Shown piece by piece: positions 48,713-61,791 of a stretch of DNA of 64,000 nucleotides (positions within the stretch are counted from its first letter, which is position 1; each line of letters starts with the position of its first letter). Origin of the DNA: Circinella minor (taxonomy: Eukaryota > Mucoromycota > Mucoromycetes > Mucorales > Lichtheimiaceae); the NCBI GenBank assembly GCA_016758965.1, contig JAEPRB010000210.1, forward strand, positions 1-64,000, in the 5' to 3' direction. Position numbers and translations under genes: made by a program. The notes under the pieces were generated by a model that was not told the DNA's origin, ran no database searches, and worked only from the letters and a program-made list of their open reading frames with translations.

Positions 48713-51700
48713 TTTCATACTTTGACTTCTTCTACTGTCGGACGTGTGAAATTAGGAGTAACTTGTCTGTTATTAACCATTTTATAAAACTTCCTGTTGA
48801 ATGAAAGTAGAAGAAAAAGATGTCAAAATGAGAACTTTTATATTGAAAAATGACAATACATGAAATGTATCAGATGATTAAATAACAGGTTTTTATCTTG
48901 CATTCAAAAAATCGACTATTATTTTTAAAGTACTCTTCTACGACTGACAACAATAATACTAAAAAAATGATATTCCGTTCAACGAATGCACTTTTTTCTT
49001 AACGTTCCCAGTATATGCAATTCCACAATCTAGGTCACGCTAATATTCTAAATTCTGGGTATTTCGACATGCCGCTTATTCAAGCACCAGCTACTTTTTT
49101 TTTGGGGGGATCCATGTTAACAGGTTAAAAAAAACGAATAGTCGATTTTTATTACGAATAGTGTATTTGGCATTTATAAAAGTGTGTTCAACAAGTAAAA
49201 AACTTATATGAATCGTATGGTCAAGTACGAGTGCATACAAATAACATAAAGTTATTTTATGGTGTCGTAAAAGACCAAAAAGCAAACTCCTTTCAGAGTG
49301 TATAACCACATGTAGATTAAATTTTAGCTAGGACATTTTTATTGTGTCTTTCTTTTTTGAAATCAGGATTTGATTTGTTGTCGAGATTTGGAAGACACAT
49401 ATGTAGCAAGCGTTTTGTCGTCAATCATCCGTTTGTTATTCACAGACCACTAGGATACATAGTAAGCTACTTGAGAAACGATATTATTGAACGACGCAAA
49501 TATTACTGTGGAACGGAATATATATAATCTCAAAAATAACATATATAACCATCTAGTTATGCTATTCTTCATATATATTTTGGACTGACAGGATTTTCTA
49601 AAATAAATTACTTTTCTGATTTCCAAGAATTTCTTGAGTTGTCAATAGATAAAAAAAAACAGCCGGATATTAAGGGATAAATGTGAGGTTGTTTAAAGCC
49701 CAAGGTGAAACACAACTAGGAGAGGAAATCCAATCTAGCCCAACATATCTTGTGTTCTTTGTGTTAAGGCTTGGTAGACTAGATAATCAGTACGTACTCC
49801 GAAGTTTTGACAGTTACGTTCTAGTTAGCTCAGATGAAGAAAGTCATGACACATACCGATTACTGAATAGAGAAATAAAAGTATAAGATAAGTATCAATA
49901 CTGTCACTTTGCTAATAAAAAAATTACTTCACTGTTTATTTTTAATATTTGACATTATATTAACAATAGCATTTAGTTCATTTACTTTCATAGGTTACTA
50001 GCATCATATAGTCTACTTGTGATTTCTGACGTATTGTGATAGGCCGCCGAAAAGGTTAAGAGTACAAGTATAAAATATTCTCTTCTTTTTCGTATCATCG
50101 TCGATTACATTTAAAAGATAAACCCAAGAAGATTTTAGAAAAAGGTGGGTAAGCTCGTATTGCATGGCCGATATGTATATTTGCTTTTTTTTAGAAGAAC
50201 TCTGGCGATCAAAAATGTTTCATTTTAAATATTTTTTTTTGAAAATGCACCACATGTTCGTGATTAATACATGTGTTCTCCGGTGCATACAAAACATCAT
50301 TACATGCTCTCGATAACTATGATATTCAACATATGTACATTATTATACTATATGAAAGTAGTTCTACTTCTTATATCTATAATGAATAAACAGTCATCTT
50401 ATGTAGTTTTATTTATTACGCTGTGTTATAACCAATTAATGAGTGGGAAGATATAGGGTTAATTTTTCTAAATTGTGTATTACATACGCGTATGTTTATT
50501 ATGTTACCTACCGTCTCTTTTAAAAAAATAATCTGAGAGCTACGTATAACAAAAAATAATATAAAAAGTATCACAACTATATATCATTATCTCTATAAAA
50601 ATGAACAAAACGAACTCTATAAATCTTATTCTTCAAAATTATTTTGCTAGAAATGGTTGTATTAGTTGAATACTGTTCATTTTTATGAGATATTTATCTA
50701 ATCATTCTACTTCTAACTTCTAGCTTTATTACTTAGATCGTTTATTGCGTGGTTATTTATTAATTAGGGAGAAGCTTATATGGGAAACTTTCGTAATAGC
50801 TTTAAAATAAAGACACAAGATATATAACATTTTTTCTATACGTATAAAATATATTAAATTAGCTTCTATACAATAATACAATAATGAGTTGTTTTATAAC
50901 TTCAGATGATTTAGATTGTGTATGTTAACAAATTAAGAAAAAACACCTCATCCTGGTTGGTGTAACAACATGAAATAAAATTTTTCGTTACGGACCTGGT
51001 TCACGAAGAGATGTGGTATGGGTGATGGTAGCAAAAATAAGGTGTTTTACTAGGGTTGAAAAGTAATGGTGCAACATAAAAAAGAAGCGGAGTAATTACA
51101 AGATGCTATATGTTTTTTTATACAGTAATCAGATCTAGAGTCATTACGAAAGAAGTGCTGTTAATCTATATGGAATAGTGTTCATTGAATAGTTTACATC
51201 CAGGGGTTGAAATTGAACAGGTACAAAACTGACATAGTTCCAATTTTAACACCCTGGTTCAAAAAAAAGTTTACTGTTTTCTACTTATTATTCATATTGA
51301 TCTCATTTCATTATAAATTTATTTATATATTTTATTGTGTCTGTACGTATTACAATGAACATGCCATCAACAATAACAATAAAAAGAATGTGTGTAGTCG
51401 AAAGAACAAAAAAAAAGAGCGGTGTTTTGAGAAAGTGGAAGGGGTGAAAAGCGTTCCGTTCCAGGTAAACTTTTTTTATTGTTATTCCGACACAAATATA
51501 GGAAACAGGGCTATGCATACAGTTTACATGATGATCGGCGTAGTGCGGAAGCAATCCTATTTCGGTACAATATTTATTCCTTTTTTTAGTCACTACGATA
51601 TAAAACTTTGGATAACAAGTATCATCCGTTGCGATGGAAACTGAAATTTTCATTACGAAAAAATTATCCATAAAATAAAAGATATAGTAATACTCATGAT

Positions 51701-52033
51701 AATTCATTTTATTACTGTAGAAACAAATTAGGATTCATAAAAAAGTTATATTTTCGGATGTACAAATGGCTCATTTTATCTTTTGTTACCGAATAATAAT
51801 TATAAAAATAGTCTAGTACTTGGCGCTATTTAACCAATGGAACTTCTTTTAACAAGTTTAGCGTCCCAAATCCCTCACTCTTCACCACCACTACTTGATA
51901 TAAAAAAAATTACCCGTCTCTTTTATTCAATTGCTTTTCTTTAACTTTTCTTCACTTTCTTCACTTTCTTTTTTTCTTTTGACTGGGAAACAAAAAAAAA
52001 AAAACTCAAAAAAAAATTCTTATCAAATCACTT
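48713..52033. other. 3.3-kb gene-poor AT-rich region
   Basis: No gene is supported. Open frames at 49091-49309, 49342-49527, 49683-49886 and 51207-51644 show no domain, no conserved motif and no clear splice partners. A short imperfect inverted repeat (CCAGGGGTTGAAATTGAAC with GTTCCAATTTTAACACCCTGG) lies at about 51200-51255. The final 150 bases (T-rich, CTTCACTTTCTTCACTTTC) look like the promoter and leader of the SLC41 gene. Confidence 0.5.
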
Positions 52034-53027
52034 ATGCATGGTTCCGACAAGCAATATGACGCCGACTATATTGAGTTGATAGGAAGGCAGCCTTCTTTAG
52101 ATTATAATGACAAAGATAATCGCGATGACCAAAGTATTGTCAGCAGTAATAGTAGTAATGAGCATCAAGCAATGCTTCCTCATCAATATTCAGATCTAGA
52201 AATGTCAAATGAACCAAGGATCTCGTTATCTTCAACTGCGCTTTTAGTAGACCCCAACAGCAATACTGATAATAATTCTCAAAGTATGACAAAAGATACC
52301 AGTGTAGCCAAAGTATTAGCATGGCAGGTAAATCATATTTATATTTTTGCTTTTGATTTAATGACGCCTCTCTATCTTTCCATAACCCTTTTACCCCTTT
52401 TTCTTCTTTACTTTCTCTTTTCTTTTCTTTTTGTCACTTTTCGGTCAGTTAGTGATAAAATGTTAAATTATATGTCCTTTTTTTTTACTATTGTTCAAAG
52501 AAAAAGCGTTTCTCCTTATTTTCATAATATTATTCTTCATCGTCTTTGTATTTCCCTTTATTTCTTTCTTTTCTTCTTTTTTTTTCCGTCTTCATTTCTT
52601 TCTGCCCTTTTTTTATTACTCGTTTGTTGACCCAGGAGCATATATAAACTAATGGATATTGATGTATTTTTACATATGCTTTATCTTTCTTTAAATGCAT
52701 ATGCTCAATTTACGACATCATTGGAAAAATCAAAATTATGGTTACACAAATACTTAACTTTACCGGCACAGGCACTTCCATCTCTTGTTATTTCGGTTAT
52801 TGGTTTAATTATGGCAGGTGCATTAATGGATAAGTACAAGGTAAACTTATTATTATTGTTATCGCTTGATAATTGTAAACAATAATATGATCTCACCATC
52901 ACTACTATTTTCTATTATAGACTTGGGATATGTTTATTAAGACATCCGAGCTTTTCATCTTAATTCCTATCTTATTAAACTTAAAAGGCAATCTTGAAAT
53001 GAATCTTGCAGCACGATTTTCTACATC

Positions 53028-53081
<54 letters not shown>

Positions 53082-54472
53082 ATCATATAAGGAAACTCTT
53101 TAAGAGTATATATGTACGTATATAATAATTAATTGATTGTTACTTTTTAGGCTAATTTGGGTGATCTTGATCATGGGCCAACAAGGCGCTCACTGGTTGT
53201 AGGCAATTTAGCATTATTACAAGTTCAAGCACTCATTTCCGGAGCAATTGCTGGTGTGGGTGCTTTTGTTCTTGGACTTATTAACAACTTGGGGGGTGAC
53301 TCAGTAACTTATTTTGAAAGCATGTATATAATCTCGAGCTCTATGATTTCTGCCACAGCTTCCGGTGCCATTCTCGGTATATTTATGTGTGGTTTAATTC
53401 TATTATGTCGAAAACTTAAAGTGGATCCGGATAATGTGGCATGTCCTATGGCATCTGCATCTGGTGATATTGTAACACTGTTACTCTTAGGTGGATGTGC
53501 CCTTGTTCTTTCAAATCGAATCAGTAAGTTCTTTTTTATGTATGAAAAAAAGTAGTGAGAAATAATAAATAATTGACGGAGAAAGAAAAAGTTCTAACAT
53601 GTAAAAACAAAAAATCATCTTTTTTTTTCAAGATACAATGTTCAGTACGATTGTATTTATTGTTTTAACTTTATCATTACCATTATTCGGCTACATGGTG
53701 TGGAAGAATAAACATATGAAAGAATTATTATTTGCTGGTTGGGTACCCATTATTATTGCCATGGTGATTTCAGGTTTAGCAGGTGTTGTATTGGAAAGAT
53801 ATGTTGGAGAATATAAAGGCGTTGCCCTATTGACACCTGTGCTGATCGGATTGTCAGGTAATTTGGGATCCATTTATGCCTCTCGTATCAGTACAAGTTT
53901 ACATGGGGAAACCAAGGAAAATTGTAACGTCGTAGAATGGACATTATTAGCCATGAATATTCCTATCCAAATTATATTTTTAATTATCATTTGGGCATTC
54001 CAAATGGGTGAACTACACTATACTGGATGGTTCTTTTTTGCCTATTTTTTAGTATCGATGATTTGCGTAAGTTTTTTTAATGTCATTGAATGAAATGATA
54101 GAAAAACACAAAGAAAAAAATGAGTTGGTTTTTTATGACACTTACCGTATTTTTATATACTTCAATACTATTTGTAGACTTGGATCTGTCTTAAAATCGG
54201 TAAATATATGACGTTTGGATTCTGGAAAATGGGATATGATCCTGATAACTATGTGATTCCATACTTGTAAGTATTTTATGTAAACAATAAGTTAGTGTAT
54301 ATATGTATATCCCCATAAACCATTACGAATTATAACTCATTCTAATTTTTATATTATAATATATAGAACGGCAAGTATTGATTTAATTGGTACGATCTTG
54401 CTTGTTTTAACGTTTTCATTACTCACATCAACTGGTGCTGATGATATGAAACTGCATGTCTCACAACATTAA
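52034..54472 (+). CDS. SLC41/MgtE-type divalent cation (Mg2+) transporter
   Basis: Seven exons: 52034..52327, 52772..52840, 52921..53028, 53151..53523, 53633..54066, 54178..54266, 54367..54472, total 1473 nt (490 aa). An acidic, Ser-rich cytosolic N-terminus of about 95 residues comes first. Two MgtE-type membrane modules follow. The first has [33 protein letters not shown]. The second has [29 protein letters not shown]. The duplicated motif PxLxNLKGNLE/SGNLGSIxASRIST and the [11 protein letters not shown] loop are hallmarks of eukaryotic SLC41 proteins. About ten hydrophobic spans are visible. Animal SLC41A1 mediates Mg2+ transport at the plasma membrane; substrate here is inferred. The first intron is unusually long (444 nt). 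Confidence 0.9.
53029..53079. repeat. (TAA)n microsatellite in an SLC41 intron
   Basis: About 16-17 TAA units begin right after the GT donor of the intron between exons 3 and 4 of the transporter gene. Confidence 0.9.
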
Positions 54473-55036
54473 TTGCTTTTAAATTTTATTATATACATTT
54501 TATACCAATTATATCTCGCATCCTTCTTCTTCTCATTTTATACACACTCTACTCTTTCTTTTTGAAGCAGGTTCTTCCTTTTTCTCTTTCCATCATGTAC
54601 AAATAGATGTTTATTTTTCATTCATTCACTTTTTATTATTCATTTTTACATATATCCTTTTTACACGTACACACTTTCTTCCCCTCCCCACCCATCAAAT
54701 TTTTGTTATTTTTACTTATACAGTCTTTACATTATCATTTTTTATATAGTTTTCTATACAATTAACTAAAATCCATTATTATGGTTTGCTATTTTTTATT
54801 AATACTAAATAGTACCTTAAACAACAACAACAGCGACAACGACAACGAGAAAAAAAAACTTTTAAAAAATATAAAATGATGAAACAAAAAAAAAAACAGC
54901 TTAAACAATATCATTAAATAAAAGGGAGGGGGAAGATACAGATGAAAAGATAATGATAGAAATGTATATATAATATAATATAATGCAATAATAATGATTT
55001 GCCCTTTTCTTCTATAATATTAATTATTATTATCAT
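54473..55036. other. Convergent 3' intergenic region (SLC41 / H+-ATPase)
   Basis: These 564 bases lie between stop codons. They are pyrimidine-rich after the transporter and have A-rich stretches near 54845-54900. No gene or structured element was found. It should hold both polyadenylation sites. Confidence 0.55.
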
Positions 55037-58000
55037 TTATTGACGTAGCCCAAACTCTAATTCATGAGCCACTACATGAATAACCAATTTATTCCAAAGT
55101 TTATCCGAGTGTTCTTTTTCTTTTGTTTCTTGCATGATTGAAGCCAATTTTGCTCTTCTACCAGGAGTAGGACATAATGTAGCCGTCAAACCAAAACTCC
55201 AAATACGTAGAACATACACTTTGACGACATCCAGAATCATAAAGTAGACGAATGAAATACCCAGGACTGCAAGGCCCCAAGACCATCCACAAGGTGCAAC
55301 TTCATGTGCTTCACCAAATACACCATATACTGAAAATAAAAGAGCTAAAATTTGAGTGCCAATGACACATATAAAAAATATCCAATGTGGCATATTTTCC
55401 CACCAAAATCCAGGAAGTCGTGTGGAGAAAATCGTAAAATGAGGTGCTACATTATGCATAAAAAGAAAGGGGGAAGGAGAAAGTTTTTGTTAATTTGCTA
55501 TTGTTTTCCTTCACTCTAAATTTGGGTTTTAAGCATATAAAGCAGCTAACTAAACTTGTCATTTACCCGAAGAAATATGGAGGTACATGATGGAATTGAG
55601 TTCATGAGGTGTAACATGGAAAATATCTCGTGCAACATAAAAATGCGCAAAAGATAAACCTGCAAGGAAAATTGAAAGAATAGTAGAAAGTGTCAAAAGT
55701 TGGCCAATGCGCCACTTGTCGGGTTTACTGGAAATTTGAGTATTGTCGACAGAAATTACCAATGTTGCAGCATCGTTCTGGAAAAAAAAAGTCAGAAAAA
55801 TTAGAAAAAAGACCGCATTTTGTTTAATAAACAAAACCGAATACATGTACTTACCAAAACACAAATCATAATTAACAAAATAGCGGGCATATTCCAGTCT
55901 TCAACAAGTGTAACAACAAACATAAACATCAAAAAATGGATCGTGGACGTAATACGATAAAGAGCATACGATCGTAACCGTTGAAAAATGGATCTTGATA
56001 CACGTACACCATCAATAATCGTAGAAAGACCTGGGGCCAACAAGACAATATCTGCAGCTGATCGAGCAGCATCTGTACATCCAGAAACGGCTATACCCAC
56101 GTCGGCTTTTTTTAATGCTGGAGCATCATTCACGCCATCGCCCGTCATACCTACTAAGAGTCCTTTATTTTGAAGCAGTTCAACCACGCGATATTTATGT
56201 TCGGGAATTACTTGAGCAAATCCATCTGCACGTCTACAATGTTCGGTCACTTCATCTTCGGATTTCGTGGGATCAACAAGATGGTTCGCATCCAAAATAA
56301 CGCGACTCATTCCCATACGTCCAGCTACTTCTTTGGCAATAATATGCTGATCACCTGTAATCATTTTCACTTCAACACCCATTTTGTTACAATCTCGAAT
56401 TGTTTCGGCTGAATCAATACGTGGTGGGTCTAACAGTGATATCATGCCTACCAATTCAAACTTTTCAGGATCATTGGGTATAGATTTGGCAACACCAAGA
56501 GCACGTAAACCACGACGAGCTAATGCGTTGACTGCATCGACAGCGTCATCATTTCCACCTACCAGTTCAATAATAACCTATCGTATATATATTACCTTTC
56601 AAGTTAGTCTTTATTTCTATAATATAAAAAATTATAATTACAGATCATTCTCGCGGAAGGTTTTTTTTAATACCTGAGGTGCTCCTTTCGCAACACGAAA
56701 ATGTTGATCTGTTTTCAGATCAAGAATGGTAGCCTGAGTCATTTTGGTCACTGGATTAAATGGTTGAAAAGCTGTAACCTTGTAACCAGGTACACTATGA
56801 CTGTCTTCTCGTTTCTGCAAAACATCCAAAGTCGTTTCAGCTGCTCGACGTACAGCTGATTCAATAGGATCATTAGCTCCAGGTTCCGCAGCCAAGTATG
56901 AGTATAGCAAGATGTCATCAGAGGTATATCCAGGTGATAAATAAGGTTCATCAAATGTCAGTTCGTTCAAGGTCAATGTTCCTGTCTTGTCTGAGCATAA
57001 TACAGAAACAGAAGCCAATTCTTCAATAGCCGTTAATCGTTTAACAATTACTTGCTTTTTCGATAATTGTTTTGCACCGACAGCCATTGTTACTGACATG
57101 ACAGTAGGTAATCCGACAGGGATCGCGGCAACAGTCAACACCAAACAATTCTTAATGACGACTTTCCAATCACCTTGAGGTGTACCTCGGTACTTGATCA
57201 TTTGATAAGCCAAGACAATACCAACTAATAACACCGTTGTTACCACAAGTACATTGGCAATTTTGTTGATAACTTTTTGAAAATGGCCTTGTTCCGCTGT
57301 GATAGCAATTAAACTTGCTGCACGACCAATAAACGTTTGTGTGCCTGTCTTTGTTACGACAGCTAATTGTTGTCCTTGTTTCACAATACTCGAACTATAG
57401 ACAGTACTACCTTTGGTTTTGATTACAGGTAGTGATTCGCCTGTCAAAGCTGACTGATCGATTTGTAACTCAGCTTCACTTTGTTCGCCATTGACACCTA
57501 ATCCCAAAAGCCGTGCGTCCGCGGGAATAATATCGCCAATACGTAAAACAACTACATCACCTGGCACTAATTCCCGTACGTCAATTTCTTGTAATTTGCC
57601 ATCACGCCAACATCGCGTTTTAAGTGCTAATGTTTGTCGTAAAGCGGCAAGTGCTGATTCAGCCTTTCGTTCTTCACCGTAACCAATACCAGCATTTACC
57701 AATAACAACGTTAAAATGAGCCCGAAGTCGAGCCAATCACTGACCAAAGCAGATAAAATGCAGGCCATTTCGATCAAATAACTCATGGGACCCGTGAAAT
57801 ACCGCAAAAATTTTAGCAATGGATTCGATTTCTGTTCGGGAAGCTCATTCATGCCGAACGTTATTTGTCGTTCATTGATTTCTGCTGTATTAAGACCACT
57901 ACTTGGATCTGTATGTAATAATGCCTCTAGTTCGGGGGGGATAATATCTTCATGTTCTACGTGCTCATGTTCTTCCAATTTGGCAGCTTCTTTCTTTTCA

Positions 58001-58083
58001 TTGATATTATTGTTGCTGTTAAAATTATTATTACTATTATTATTACAATTAGTGTCGTTATTGGTTTTATTATTGTCCACCAT
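55037..58083 (-). CDS. PMA1: Plasma-membrane H+-ATPase (P3A-type ATPase)
   Basis: Four exons: 58083..56674, 56577..55855, 55777..55567, 55446..55037, total 2754 nt (917 aa), the family's length. An Asn-rich N-terminus of about 30 residues is encoded by AAT/AAC repeats. Conserved elements follow: TGES (about 214-217) in LQIDQSALTGESLPV, PVGLP in the fourth span, phosphorylation-site Asp at about 365 (CSDKTGTLT), KGAPQ, MITGDQ, and the hinge TGDGVNDAPALKKADVGIAV. The P3A signature SALVSDWLDFGLI is in the second span. This enzyme pumps protons out of the cell and energises nutrient uptake. Whether the C-terminal helix (DKLWNKLVIHVVAHELEFGLRQ) is autoinhibitory as in yeast cannot be told. No flaw in the frame. 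Confidence 0.94.
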
Positions 58084-61000
58084 GATGACCTTTTATAATG
58101 ATGGAAAACGACGGGTGATTATAATAACGCTTGGATTAATAGTAATAATAAAAAGAAATAGAGAAAAAGAGAAAAAGAAAAAGGAAAAAAAAGAACAAAG
58201 AAGAAAAGTAAATGGATATTGAGAATTCGTCGTGATCCCATCTGTTTATTATTATTTTATTAGTTGTTGTTGCCTTATCATAATAATAAACAATAGCAGC
58301 TTTACATGAAATATGTTATTGTTATTGTTGGTTGTACGCAACACTCTCGCAATTCATATTATGTTATTATTTTCCCCCACTTTAGTATATTGTAAAAAAA
58401 AGCATTCAATCAATATCTAATTATTCTACAATTTGATTGATGAAAGTATTGCTTTGAGAGATAATGATAAAACATTGTACCATCTTGCATCATGGTATCA
58501 TACTGGGTTAATTTATAACTTTTCTTTTTTACTCCTTTACCTTTCAACTATTACTTATATTAATTTTACTTCTTTTTTCATAGTGATAAATAAAAGTACT
58601 ACTAATAATTTGCTATTAATAATCATACCATGCATAATAAAAAAAAAATTAATGATGAAACCAATCTTCCTGTAGAAATATATGCTATATATCACCGAAA
58701 CTGTCGTATTTTTTTCTCATATTTTTTTCAACATTTTTCTCCAGGAGAAATCGTACAGAAATAGTTTTTTTAAGTTGTTTCTGAAATTATTACTATTGGT
58801 GGGGGTATGTGTATTACTCGGATATATTTTGAATAACATACGTGCACACGTAGTACGTGATCCATTTTTTTTATATTCTCTCTATATATACATATATATA
58901 TATAGTAGGTATATGGTAGATTACTATTTAATTTATCTGTTATTTTTTTCAATAATAATAATAAAAAGCAAAAGGAGTGTTTATCGTTTATATTTATCCA
59001 ACTTGAAGCATTAAAAAGAAAGCAACTTGTATAGTACATATATCGTTATAGCTCTAAAAAAATGTGATTAAACAATTTAAAATAAACCAATCCCGCTTAT
59101 TCGTTTTGGAGTGAGTGAGTGACCCGTTCCGAAATAATGATGAGACAAGTCAAAGATTATTTGTTGATTTCTACTGTTGTACGCCATCATTGAATAAAAA
59201 TATATTTATTTTAATAGGAGGCTGATTATTTTACATGAATGGGGTTTGTTGTTCTGAAAAAAAGAAAAAAAGGCCGAAGGGATTGCAAGTTCTAGAGACT
59301 TTTTTTTAGCACCGCCTTCTTTTCACTTGTGGCACTGTATTGCAAAATGGCCCACTCTTTCTTTCTTTCAAGAAAAGAAATTCATATGCTTATTGTTGTC
59401 ATGTGCGACGACAATGTTTGTATATTATCAGTATAGAATAATAAGTATATTATAGAACAGCATTACTTATCAGTAATACGATGGTATTTTTACAGAGAAA
59501 AAAGAAGCACGATAAGGAACCATTTTTTCTTATCTCTTAAACCATTTTTATCGAATTCTCCCCCCATCAATATAGTATTGTATCTATCAGCCAATAATAT
59601 CATAATTATATAATAGGGAATTTACATCAAAAAAGAAAAACCAATTTTTTAGCTGTATGATAATAAAGTTAAGTCCCACGCATGTATCATCATAAAAAGA
59701 ACAACGAAGTCCATTAAATAATTATGTGCTGTCAAGTTGTACTGCGCACGTGTGTTATTTTATTCAGGCATTACTAACGACTAGAACTTACTTTGGAGTC
59801 AGATATTTTTTCTTTTTATCGCACAAACAACTTTCGGTTAATAAAAAAATTCTATTAGCTGCGAGCTGTAAGTATTAATAATAATAATATAGGGTGTATC
59901 AACTTTGTGAGATGATTTTTTTTTCCTATGTTCAAGAAACTTGACCATAATTAGTATCATCGCGTGTTTGACACTACCATAAAAAAAAAGAAAGAACATA
60001 AAGATAAAAAAAAAGAAGAAAAAAGGAATAAGAGGAGGAAAATACTAAAAGGTTATACATTTCCCTAGTAACCGCAGAAAAACCAATATCATACATCTTT
60101 TTTCTTTCTATATGTAGTTGACTAGTACGTAATATGTTAATCATATAAGTAATCAATACTATTATTATTAAAAAGTACATGTTCGTGACACAATTATTAT
60201 AATAAAACAGAGACCCTTTCATTTATTTTACATGTTGAATTTTTTTTAGGGTGGGAAACCGTTTTTTTGGTCAAAAAAAAAAAGACTCAAACTTAAACTC
60301 AAACTCAAACTCGGGGAACTCCCTCCCCCAACGTAAAATTCTAATAAGGGTGATGTTTCCCAACATTTATTAGAATTGAGTGATATACGTATATCATATA
60401 GACTTAAATTGTATATATTGGAAAGACGATAAGACTACTTTTTGTTAAAGAAAAAAAAAAGGTTGTAAAGATATCATGTGTTTGTTTCATGTGTAAAAAA
60501 ACACATTTAATTATAATCAATAAAAGATACATGCAATTATAATCATCGTTATCAAACACTTATAAAACATGCAAATTGTCAAAAAAGCAAGCAGCATACA
60601 AAAAATTCACAATCACATGGCATTTTTTAAAGGCTCTTTTTGTTGTTTAAAAGTTGTTGAGTTTTAAAAATCTTTCATGTATGCTTTCTTAGGAAACCTG
60701 AAATTGGTCCATGCGAGGAGATCGGCTCGAAAGTGATGGTTCACCAGAAATATGCATGTGAAAGTTTACAATATTTTTGATTAAACTAAAAAGTCCCGCC
60801 GCGCCCATTTTTTTTTCGTGCATTCAAGTTGCAACCTGATTTGGACTTGATTCACGAAATAACATAATAACAATTGAATTTTTTTAATATAATAACTCAT
60901 AATATGATACAAACTTTGTATAAATGAACAAAGAAGAAGTTTATTATTATTATTTATCACATGCTGTGATGGGGTGAAAATAAAAATAAAAAGTTAGTAG

Positions 61001-61791
61001 TTTTTAGTATGATAAGTAAAAAAAAAAGTAAAATAAGAATCTTATATTAGTTTATAATGATAAAGAATTAGTTAATTTACAACATGAGCCTCATAATTAT
61101 TCGAGAGGAAAAATGAAATTCATCATTATGATTGTAATATATGTGAAGATTGTATATGTTATATACTATACCTGTTGTAGTGATAAAGAAGAGAATACTA
61201 TATGTTTATTGTAATGGCCCATCTCAAGTCGTGCCATTTCTTACTTGGTTTCGGGTACTTCCGCCTCATTTTTTTTTTACTTTCTTTATTCAAGTTGCAT
61301 CTGGCTCTCACGCTCTTTTCTTTCTTTTTCTCTCTTTCTTTCTCTCTTTCTTTTATTCTTTTTTTCTTTCATCGAACAAGAGTGGTAATCTTTTTTCATG
61401 ACAAGAAAGCATATTCATCTCGAAACAAATGGTAAGTTTATCATCATCTTTCTTATCCATTTCATTATTTTGCATATATGATGATAGTAGTGAAGAACTT
61501 GAATGCGGATGTGCTTTTTCTTATATTTCATATTGGTGTGTGAGTCGGGTATGAAAGAAAAACAACAAAACAACAAAAGAAAAAGCAGATGGATGGTGCC
61601 GCGAGAGATAAGCACAGGCCTCGTTTTCCTTAATATCAAAAATTTCTCACCTGCTTTTTATTTTTCTTCTTTCTTTTCTTCACTTTTTTTAATCTATCTC
61701 ATTACACACAAATCTCTTTTCTACATATCTCTTAATAATCGCTTATTTTTCTTTCTCTCTCTTTCTATCGTAATATTTTTTATTGTTATAC
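58084..61791. other. 3.7-kb intergenic region upstream of PMA1 and the perilipin gene
   Basis: Both flanking genes point away from it, so it must hold two promoters. It is AT-rich with homopolymer tracts. Features seen: a CTCAAA-type tandem (60284-60312), an 11-bp perfect stem-loop (60337-60377), and strong CT-rich leader tracts (61320-61375, 61740-61770) before the perilipin start. No ORF in it shows a domain, so it could also hide a non-coding RNA gene or relics. Confidence 0.5.
60337..60377. repeat. 11-bp perfect inverted repeat (stem-loop)
   Basis: AATTCTAATAA at 60337-60347 pairs exactly with TTATTAGAATT at 60367-60377 around a 19-base loop. Its role is unknown. It may be the remnant of a small foldback element. 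Confidence 0.6.

Noticed and set aside
51207..51707. Overlapping sense and antisense ORFs of 134-145 codons
   Set aside because: Aromatic and Lys/Asn-biased composition, no domain, no splice partner; typical of AT-rich non-coding DNA.
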